Assembly (NCBI RefSeq): GCF_963678635.1
Contig: NC_087064.1
Coordinates: forward strand, 48,035,346-48,099,345
Reading direction: 5' to 3'
Source: Symsagittifera roscoffensis
Taxonomy: Eukaryota; Xenacoelomorpha; Acoela; Convolutidae
DNA length: 64,000 bases
Of the stretch, positions 49,701-58,366 are shown one piece after another. Made by a program: the position numbers and the translations under genes. Each line of letters starts with the position of its first letter. Position 1 is the stretch's first letter. A model generated the notes under the pieces. That model searched no databases, was not told the DNA's origin, and saw only the letters and a program-made list of their open reading frames with translations.

Positions 49701-52700
49701 ATCCGCTGGGAAATCTGAATATTAAAATCAACGTTCGAAACTAGAACTCGATCTCGTTTTTTGTTACCTTTACATTTTTTCTGTTCGATAGTGAAGTTTG
49801 CTTTCCTTTAAAAAAACGGAAATTAACTGAACTTAAAAAAAACAGAAGTCGAACCGCGAAAAAATAGCGCAAACAAATTTCAAGACTTTTTCCTGAAAAA
49901 ATAAAAGTAATAACAAAGACATAAAGAAAAGTTAAAAACAAAGCCAAAGAAAAGTTTTAATAAAAAAAATTAAAAAGTTAAAAACATAGCCAATTGAAAA
50001 TTGGAAAAGGGTAATGAACGCAAGTAAACATAACAAAAACACTGACTTTGAAAAAATTTCAACTTTCGAATTTCAAAGAAAAAATAGACGCCCTTTAAGC
50101 ACTTTGAATTTCTAAAACGATTTATGATTAGAGCTTTTTTGATTACACTCACCAAATTTGATAAAACTGCATCAAAAGGTTAACTTTCATTTCGCTGGGA
50201 AATCTGATAATTAAATTCCACTTTGGAAACTTGAAATCGTTCACGATTTTTTTGTGCGCTATTTCCACGTTCGTATTTGGAGAGTGCTAATTACGTTACT
50301 TTCAGCAGCTGAGTTTCAATTGAACTCAAAAAGTGCATATATACACAAGTGCATCAATATTCAAAGACTTTTTCCTGAACAAAAAAAAAACAAAAACCAG
50401 CAAGCCCTATGTAAGAGTCTTCACTACGTACATTACTCAATTAAAATTTTAAATTTATAACAAATAAAAAACATTCGAATAGAACGGATAACGCCAATGC
50501 AGTCCTGTTCAAAATGAGTCTTTTGCATTAAATATGTTGCCAACAGAGGCGTACAATAGATGAGCCAAGTGATCAAGTTATCTACGGGTATAAACTCTAG
50601 TACTCGGTTGCACTATCCGTGCTTATCGCAAGAAAAATAAATATGTCAAATATTAACCAATTAAATCCACAGGCCAACCCAAAACTGAATATATTTCTGT
50701 CATGAAGAACAAATCAATCATTAATATATAACCACAAGGTCTACCTGGTCTAGAATGTTTCTGGCCAGAAATTTGATCTTGACATTCTCCTTGGTCTTAA
50801 GGTCTAGCACGCGTCGTAGTCTCTCTATTTCCATCCGACTGTCCTGCAGTTCCCCCTCTGCCGAGTGCAATATTCTCGCCTTCTCCTCCTCGAACTCAGA
50901 CACGATGTGGGTCAGAGAGTCCTCCAGAGTCTGGATTTTGCCGTAGAGCTACATTTGAAAAAAAAACTTATTTGAAACTACTGTAAATAACCACAATATC
51001 CAATTAGAAAACAACAATCCGAGTGCAGTGTCACGTCCAATATTGAAAAAAATTCTGCTATTTAGGTCAAATTTTATCTGACATCGTCTGGCTCAGCATA
51101 AAGAGCCATCTTACTGCTCGCTGACTTCTATCACTAACCGTGAATTACATTACTCACAATTACTAGTCCTGTGAGTTCTGTTAAAAGCAATCTCTTAAGG
51201 CATCCAGTTTTTGGGTAATTAAACGCCGTGTTGGATTCTCAAAATACGCAAATCTCAACAATAGCTTCTGATGAATTGCTTAAAATTAACAACAAACATT
51301 GGCATTCAAATCGTATTGCAAATACCTTCCTTTAATTACTGGCGAAAACATGCTGATAAAAACTAAATTTAATGAATATTTCAAACGCTTGACTCGATTA
51401 CTCTTGAATTTAACTGAGAAAAAATCCTGCCAATTCAGAAAGGGGCGGATCTAGGATTTTCTCGAGGGGGGGTATTTTCAAAACAATTTGACAACCTTTT
51501 TTTAGCTCGACCAAATTGATTTTCCGAGCTCTCTTAAAGCACTAAAAAGAAGCAGTTTTGGCCAAATTTTCTGAGCACTTTTTGGAAAATTTTGACAAAA
51601 AAATTGCGTTTTTTTTGGCGCGCGCTCCCCCTCAAAATTAGTATATATTGGCGCCAAAGGCGCCTTTAGAAAAATTTTAGGGTCGGTCTGCCAAAAATGG
51701 ATTTCTTAAAAAGTACCAAAGGGGGGACCCTTTGGGTCGGCAGGGGGTCGAATCCCTGAAGGGGGCGTCCGCCCCCCCCCCCCCCTAAATCCGCTCCTAA
51801 AGTCAGACAACTGCCACTGTTAAATTAGCATATAAAATAAATTTACAAAGCTATACTTAGCCGACAATAACTGATGACACGCCCATTCAGCTGGAAAAAC
51901 CATGTCTTATAGAAAAAAAAACATTTTGCACATCAAATGACGCAATATCACACCCATAAGTCGATAGAATATAAGACTAAACCTTTAAAGTCAAACTAAT
52001 AAAAAACAAATATATATCCGAAATTATTAGAACATAAAAAATTGAATGAACTATGTATTTAAAACGCAAATAAAAATCGAATGAAATATGTATTTAAAAT
52101 GCTAATATAATTGAAATATGTATCTTGCTGAAAAAAAAACACAGCGTTGAACAAATGATGCAGTGACTCTATTAGACAGGTTGTTCAACTGGAAAAGTCA
52201 TGTTCCGATTTCATAACTCTTGCTAATTGCCAGGCTAATAATTATCAGTTTTTGGAGCCATATGTCACCCATTACAAAAACAAATGAACTCTAAATTACC
52301 TTTTTGATGTGGTTTTTCTGCCTCTTGGCTTCAATTATCTTCTCTTGCACTAGCACGTCATGCAGATCCCTCTCGGCCGCATAGTCTCCAGTGACTCCCT
52401 CCAGATTATCCACCTTCTTCTTCAGCTTGTCCTCTGACGTCATATGCAGATGAAGTGCCTCTGATAGACGCACATTTTCCTTGTACACAGAGCGAGTGTT
52501 CTCGTCTAAATTTCTGAAGCACACTTCATATTTCATGCTTAGGTTGTCATTACTTCGATTTATGCTAATAGCTTTCAGTCATCTCCGATTTAAAATTATC
52601 ATAAGGCTCCACTTTTCTATAATTTCATTCATCACCCAATTTCAAACCGGCATGTACCTGATAGCCTCCTCATGAGCGTTCTTCGTGATCTGCTCAATTC

Positions 52701-55700
52701 TCGCATTCGACTCTTCTTTCATTCGGATCTGAACAGAAAAAACTCAATATATTGCTCACATTTTTTAATAACTGTTTTGTTTGGCTATGGCTTGAGCCTT
52801 CTTAACTCACCCTCTCCTCAAAGAACTTCTGTTCCATCTTTTGCAAATCTCCCTTGTGGACTCTGTGCTCCTCGACCATCTGATCCCTGATCTAGAAAAC
52901 AAAAACTGCTCCTTTATCAAACAATTTCCATATCATTAAGAATACCCTTCGACAACTATTTTGCGTAATTCCTAGCTACCCATCTTCTTATTTGTACAAA
53001 TTCACTAAAATTTAAAACAGGCAAAGCTGTGACATCGAAAACACAAACGGCATAAACTAGCTCCAAAAGGATCAAAAAGTAAGCAAGGAAAGAAAAGTTA
53101 CATGAATAAAAGATGAGTGCCAGAGTCGAACTCCGGCATTAAGAGTCACACGCCCTGGCATCTGCGCCATGACGGCTTATGCGAAAGTGCCATCAAATAA
53201 ATGAGCACTTCTATTTACAGTCCATAATATGACACTTAGCTCCGATTGTGTAATCAAGTTTACTGCAACTAATTTTTGAGTGAATATCTCTTCAATACAA
53301 ACAGACAGATTTCAAACTAGCATCATATTGATCAGTACACAACTCACATCATCCAGGTCTTTCTGCATCTGGCCCCTTTTCCTCCTGAACTCCTTGACCA
53401 TCTTCAGCTCATTTTGCATGGTCTGCACATCCGCATTCCTCATGCCAAGACTCTCTTCTAACTCCTTCACACGCCTCTCGTAGTCTGTGATCTGGTCAAC
53501 ATATTTTTTCTCACGGACAATTCAACACAGTTATAAGTTACAAAACTTAAGGCCGAGACGGTTTTTTAAAAAACCACGCCCATACTCAGGTCCCTCAAAC
53601 GTACAGACAGACAAAAGCATGTTATCCCATCTCAATAAAGGTAACTCAAAGCGATTGGAAAACTAAAAGAAGTTCAACTGACGAAAAGTTTAAAAATTAT
53701 AAAATAGGCTAGTAAATTGCCGATCCCTTGCTCAGCTTGCACCAGAGATAGAACTCTGGAAATCATAACGTCGCCGAACTGGAACCACCACGGAATAACT
53801 TTAAATGCCTAACCAGTTTCTCCCGATCATCTCGGGCCATGCGCTTTGCTTCATTTAGTTGATGCTCCAGCGAACTTATCTAAACAATATTATTACAGTT
53901 GAAAACCTTTTCCATGCCATCGACAAGTATCTTCAAAATTTGTTTCGAAAGCTTAAACCGATAGCCTACCTTCTCTTCCTTTGTCAAATCTTGTTTCTTT
54001 AGATATGTAACAACATCAATAGTGTCTCGTTCTGTCAAATGCATATGCGTGTGCATATTGTTTTGTGCCAATGCCAGTGAGCGGGCTGCATCCCTAAAAC
54101 ATGGAACAGCTTCGCGTCAAAGTAATGGTCGTAGACATGACTTTAGGTCATTTAATCTAAAGGTGGGTGTTAACTCATCAGTTTTCAATTGGCGCGATGT
54201 TTAATCACTGGGTTACAAGAACCACATGAGCACAGAATTCTCCACGTGCATGATTCTGCTTCAGTATGTTTCTTCACAAAAAAGTCTTTGTAAAGCTTTG
54301 TTGATACGTTTTTCGAGAGTTCAACTTCACAGGTTCACAGGCTAACTTCTGATCTATAGGCCTCCCAGGCCTCTGTCGACCAGCTCTTTCTTGGACGTCC
54401 ATTTCGTCGTTCCATAAACGATGCGTCATATATTTCAGACGCCCATAGTTTGTCTAGTCTTGATTTGAAAACGTATACACTCTCGCTTGATATTACTGTT
54501 TCGGGTAGCGAGTTCCAGTCGTTGATGGCTGCAACTGAAAAGAAATTTTGTCTAGCAGTAGTTTGTCTAGTCTTGATTTGAAAACGTATACACTCTCGCT
54601 TGATATTACTGTTTCGGGTAGCGAGTTCCAGTCGTTGATGGCTGCAACTGTAAAGAAATTTTGTCTAGCAGTAGTTCTGGTCTTCTTGATCACAATCTTG
54701 AAAGGGTTTCTTCTTGTCTCTTTCGTTGATTGTAAAAAAAATACTTCAGTCGCTGCTGTATCGTATAGACCGTTCGTGAGCTTGTTTAAAATGTTTATGA
54801 GCTTGTTCGTGAGCTTGCTTAAAATGTTTATTAGTTTCGTCGTGCGCGTCCAGAAATTTTCACCTGTCTTTTTGAGACAATTCTTTGGAACTTCAAATTC
54901 TTCATTTAGTCTCGTGTGTTGTTTTTATTGGTTCACGAGTAGTGCAGATTTAAATTATCCGGACAAAACGAACAACACTTCAATTTTCAAACGCATTTTT
55001 CTCAACTTGGGTTAAGATTAGACAAAAAGTGAAGAGAACAAAGTTGCTTAGAATTTCACCAGAATTAATATGGTGCTATTTTTTCTCCCAAATTCTCAAC
55101 CAAAATTTTACCCCAAAAATGGGTCATTTTGGCTTTTTTCAATTAATCAAGAATTACGCTGAAACTACTTTGTTAATTGATAAAAATATGTCATTAGAAG
55201 CTTCTTCCGCAGCCCAACGAAGTTTAAGAAAGATTAAATCTCCAAAAACCAGTACCAGAGAAAAAATTTTTACTTGATAGTCAATAAATGTGATTTTTAC
55301 TATTTAAAACACAGAATCTCTGTTTAAAATCAAATTTGAAACAATTTGCGCAAATTTTTGGAGATTTAACCCTTCTTAAACTTTGTTGGGCTGCGGAAGA
55401 GACTTCTAATGATATAAATTTTTCATCAATTAACAAAGTAGTTTCAGCGTAATTCTTGATTAATTGAAAAACGCCAAAATGACCCTTTTTTGGGGTAAAA
55501 TTTTGGTTGAGAATTTCGGAGAAAAAACTGCACCATATTAATTCTGATAAAATTTTAAGCAACTTTTGTTCTGTTCACTTTTTGTCTAATCTTAACCAAA
55601 TTTGAGAAAAACGCGTTTGAAAATTGAAGTTTTGTTCGGATAATTTAAATCAGCACTGTATGTCGATGTTGTATTTCTCGTTGTGTGTTGAGAGTAAAAC

Positions 55701-57171
55701 AAAATATCATTCAGTTCTAGGTACATGGATATCGGTAGTATATCTAGCTGTATTAGCCATTGTTTGTAGTCTCTTGGCTTTCCGCAGATCCACAAGGTTA
55801 CTTTAAGCTGAAATTTTACAATTAATTTTTTTATCCAATTTGGATGGATACCACGCCTGAGGCATACGACAAAACAGGTACTGCATATCCAATATATTCA
55901 ATCACTTCTGTGTATTGGTTATTTTTCGAAACCTGGACAGTCAATTGTTGTGATATTAGCCCACACTGTTCCGACCACACTGATTGATTTAAAAACATAA
56001 AAACAAAGATAAAAAACGTTTTAGACTTCTGTAATAACACTTTTATTAGTTGAAAAAAAAACAAGAATGATAAGTGATATTAGCTATAAAAATCATACAG
56101 TAGAAAGTAATTGAGCGTTTAGTCCGCATCGGGTGTCATCCGTAATTTTCGTGTCAGAACCGGAGAAACGGTCATGGTTAGAGGTTTCCCAGTGTCATCC
56201 GCCTCCTCAAGGTGGGATCACCGGTTACGGCGAAATTGATGACATTCTCCTCCCCCTCGGTTGGCCCTCCATTGAGTCGGACGAGGGGTTAATAAGAAAA
56301 AAGAAAGAAACTATTGGGTAGGGTCTGCTTTTTCCTCCCGATTTTGACTACCTTTAAGAAGATTCGTAAGTATTCAGATTTTTCATGATTCGATTGATCG
56401 AAAAGGTTTGTTGAAAAAAGTGCACGGAACCACAATCAATGGTCTATTGCAATATTAAGAGAGATGCATCCCCCATTTATAAGGTAGATTTTAACCTGTA
56501 TTCATTGCGCGACTTCTCAATGTTGTCCAGTCTGTGCTCCCAAATTCTTGCATTGGCTGCTGCCAACCCGGCGATATCATCTTTACCGGGTTTACTAAAT
56601 TCAAGTACGGATAATTTTAATTTTGTCAAAAAGAGCTGGTTGAAAGGTAGACAAAATACAATCGCTATGCTCAGTTTATAAAAAAACTATGGTGTTTGCC
56701 ATCAAACCACATACTTCAATTGCAGCAGCAACTTCAAACAAAGCCGTCAAATAGGATTCCATTTTGATTCTGTAAAACATTTCATATAGATTACCACACC
56801 ACCCACTCAGACTTAGATTTTTGATGGTCAAAAAATTGAAAAACGTAAAAAAACATATTCGCCCTTTCAAAAACATAATAGAAAAACAAGTCGGATCAAG
56901 GTTGAAATAAAAACGTTTTCGGCAATCCTGCCATCATCATTCTCTCATAATTTGAGCAAAAGTTTGATCATGATTAATTTATCGTAGCTGCGATACACTT
57001 TTTGGTTTACAAGCCGCGAACGTTAGTAGATGAGGCATAAGGGGCAGCACCGCTGCCACATTCCATATCAAAAACTTCGATAGAGGTCATGTCTTACTCT
57101 TTCTTCCCTCCTTTCTTTCCTTTTCCTTTCTTTCCTTTCCCTGTCCCTCCTTTCTTGCCTTTCTTGGGCAT
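46733..57171 (-). CDS. BBOF1: Basal body-orientation factor 1, 12 exons
   Basis: BBOF1 (CCDC176) sits at basal bodies or axonemes of multiciliated cells and is needed to orient and maintain motile cilia. Exons, 5' to 3': 57171-57098, 56594-56496, 54093-53970, 53879-53814, 53509-53348, 52891-52811, 52728-52658, 52513-52300, 50948-50745, 48131-47905, 47382-47293, 46919-46733. All junctions are GT-AG and the phases agree. They sum to 1599 nt, or 532 residues, close to the ~530 of vertebrate BBOF1. Residues 1-25 are Lys/Gly-rich (MPKKGKKGG). About 33-440 are charged, mostly coiled-coil (DUF4515-type), with VVTYLKKQDLTKEEK near 90 and LARNILDQ near 360. The C-terminal signature has ERFFLDSLEQVREE, ADYPKVRNF and VDIGQLSWEQREKVLRLLFA, and the tail has NTFITQQ and KLPAITDAE. 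An acceptor-like CTTCAG lies 8 bp before ATG, suggesting a 5' UTR intron. The least certain choices are the donor of exon 11 and the acceptor of exon 5. Confidence 0.92.
48836..49176. repeat. 164-bp tandem duplication ending in an inverted repeat
   Basis: Units start at 48836 and about 48999 (AAAAAGAAATGAAGGTTAAAC with changes). Each contains TTCAACCCTGCTGACAG (48952-48968; one mismatch at 49114-49130). The exact complement, CTGTCAGCAGGGTTGAA, lies at 49157-49173, so the second unit can form a 17-bp hairpin stem with a 26-base loop. It lies in BBOF1 intron 9, between exons 9 and 10 (51 kb side upstream). Confidence 0.75.
51440..51796 (-). repeat. Non-autonomous G-run repeat, copy 5
   Basis: Best-preserved copy. 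Ends are AGGGGCGGATCTAGG and CCTAAATCCGCTCCT, an imperfect 15-bp terminal inverted repeat. A run of 14 C (G on the minus strand) sits just inside one end. GGGGGTCGAATCCCTGA near 51748 resembles a B box. It lies in BBOF1 intron 8. Confidence 0.7.
53108..53178 (-). repeat. tRNA-Lys-like SINE head
   Basis: The minus strand reads ATGGCGCAGATGCCAGGGCG (A box region), then GTGTGACTCTTAATG (an anticodon loop like CUU tRNA-Lys) and GGAGTTCGACTCTGG (B box/T arm). The acceptor stem does not pair, and the anticodon stem is poor. It is a tRNA-derived repeat in BBOF1 intron 5. Confidence 0.55.
53730..53792 (-). repeat. tRNA-like SINE head
   Basis: The minus strand shows GGTGGTTCCAGTTCGGCGACG and then CCAGAGTTCTATCTCTGG, the latter a good T arm with a B box. 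It lies in BBOF1 intron 4, between exons 4 and 5. It is more degenerate than the 53.1-kb copy. Confidence 0.45.
54340..54700 (-). pseudogene. 3' end of a LINE ORF2 with 113-bp internal duplication
   Basis: The minus strand encodes ARQNFFTVAAINDWNSLPE followed by a segment ending ESVYVFKSRLDKL, the C-terminal block common to CR1/Jockey-type ORF2 proteins. A 113-bp stretch is duplicated in tandem (54447-54559 and 54560-54672) with one or two changes. It sits in BBOF1 intron 2. It differs from LINE-A, so a third LINE family is represented. Confidence 0.7.
54941..55657. mobile_element. Foldback (long terminal inverted repeat) element
   Basis: The left arm (about 54941-55245) and right arm (about 55355-55657) are inverted copies around 300 bp long, separated by a ~110-bp loop. 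The outer ends read AGTGC(A/T)GATTTAAATTATCC. Arms differ at several positions. No transposase frame is present, so it is non-autonomous. It lies in BBOF1 intron 2. Confidence 0.8.
56125..56330. other. GC-rich island of unknown nature in BBOF1 intron 1-2 region
   Basis: About 200 bp with much higher GC than its surroundings. It contains CCCCTCG and its complement CGAGGGG about 22 bases apart, and a GTGTCATCCG repeated (near 56133 and 56191). It lies inside BBOF1 intron 2, 165 bp below exon 2. It matches no snRNA or tRNA that I can recall and has no convincing exon borders. Confidence 0.4.
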
Positions 57172-57624
57172 TTTCAACCTGAAGAAAATTGATATGAAAA
57201 AAATGGAATCGGCGCATATGCTCTTACCAATTGCGGAAATCTGGTAATATTGTATTAATATTTAAGTATTCCAAATTCATGTTGTTCAAAAATTAAGCGA
57301 TTTTCACAGCGCCTTGAATCAAGTCGTTTTCTCAGAGTTCTTTCAATCATAGCCTGTCTAGTCTGTAGCAAAAAATCGGCCCATCCAGCTTGTCAATTTT
57401 TTAACTGCCTTTAAAACAAGTGTTGTGCTTAGTGAAAAAGAAACACTTTAATTACTATACAAAATGGTCAATGCATTATAATAAAAACAGTGTACAATTA
57501 AAATTATGTGACATTCGACCAGAATGTACGGAAATGCAAAATCGAATTCGAAATTTTATTGTTACATCGGAGTGGGAAGATTAACCGTTTTAACGAATTA
57601 GAGGTCTTAATCGTTCATTTCGAC
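57172..57624. promoter_or_regulatory. Presumed BBOF1 upstream region
   Basis: Between the BBOF1 start codon and the Penelope composite. No clear TATA box or X-box was recognised. It ends at the presumed target-site duplication of the composite, which therefore inserted about 450 bp upstream of the first coding exon. Confidence 0.35.
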
Positions 57625-57636
57625 GAACACGGAAGG
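57625..57636. repeat. Target-site duplication, left (GAACACGGAAGG)
   Basis: A perfect 12-bp match to 63531-63542, directly outside the outer ends of the Penelope composite. Direct repeats of about this length are usual for Penelope-like insertions. Confidence 0.75.
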
Positions 57637-57912
57637 ATAAGAATTTTTTAAAATTGTTAATTCAAACGTTTTCGCACATTTTGTGCATCGTCAGGATATA
57701 AAAATTTTTTATTTACAATAAAATGATCAAAGATCATGTATGAAATTCAAAAAGAACATGTTAGAAATTTTTAACCAATCACATTCTTACATCTAATATT
57801 ACGTAATCATTATTTCATCGATTATGACAATTTCCATACTTTTTTGTTACTTGAGTCATAATTTTTCGATTTGATGTTTTATCCAAACTGACATGTCAGT
57901 TTATTTTATATG
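57637..57912 (-). repeat. Truncated 3' tail of Penelope family B
   Basis: About 95% alike, in inverse orientation, to 63227-63505. It holds only the 3' untranslated region, with an intact hammerhead-like core, and stops about 40 bp short of the ORF end. It includes the perfect palindrome AAACTGACATGTCAGTTT at 57885-57902, also present at 63235-63252. Confidence 0.8.
57670..57694 (-). ncRNA. Hammerhead-ribozyme-like core, left tail
   Basis: The minus strand reads CTGACGA (57694-57688), a stem-loop GCAC-AAAAT-GTGC, then GAAA (57673-57670), followed by ACGTTTGAA. These are the two conserved boxes and stem II of a hammerhead ribozyme (CUGANGA ... GAAA). I cannot close stems I and III confidently, so cleavage activity is unproven. 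Hammerheads are a known feature of Penelope-like element ends. Confidence 0.6.
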
Positions 57913-58059
57913 TCAGAGAGGTAGTGCGGAGAGGGATAGATGAACAATGGTGGCCCTCGATAGCATTTTATCTAAAGCTCCAGGCTAGAATTGCTATCCA
58001 TGACATCAAGGATAGACATGAAAAGAAGAAATTTTTGCTAAAAAGTAAATTTCAAACGT

Positions 58060-58083
58060 TTTCGCAACTATGTGCATCGTCAG
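58060..58083 (-). ncRNA. Hammerhead-ribozyme-like core, element A tail
   Basis: CTGACGA (58083-58077), then GCA-CATAGT-TGC, then GAAA (58063-58060), and ACGTTTGAAA. The stem II sequence differs from that of the B tail, yet complementary bases and both core boxes are kept. This pattern fits selection on RNA structure. Confidence 0.6.
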
Positions 58084-58292
58084 GATTTTTACAATAAACT
58101 ACTCTAAATGACGATAAAACATCAATTTACAAATGTTATTTACAATAAATCACATACAATTTGGTTCTAAACCATCATGATAAAAAATTAGCCAATCACA
58201 GTTGACCTCTAAATTACTATTAAGATTAAAATACTTTTAACCTCTAAAATTAATTAAACATTTTAAAATTAATTTGTCTGGAAGTTTCTGAG

Positions 58293-58366
58293 TCATAATT
58301 TCGATTTAGACATGTACGTTTTGAATAAAAAACCAAAAATATTTTGGGACTAAATTTTCAGTGTTA
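58293..58366 (-). repeat. 74-bp direct repeat (pseudo-LTR part), 3' copy of element A
   Basis: Identical over all 74 bp to 60926-60999. In element sense it covers the last codons of the ORF (TTAACACTGAAAATTTAG) and the first 56 bases of the 3' UTR. Confidence 0.85.

Noticed and set aside
56676-56876. Minus-strand 66-codon frame considered as a BBOF1 exon
   Set aside because: Exon 1 (57171-57098) and exon 2 (56594-56496) join in phase without it, and it does not resemble BBOF1.
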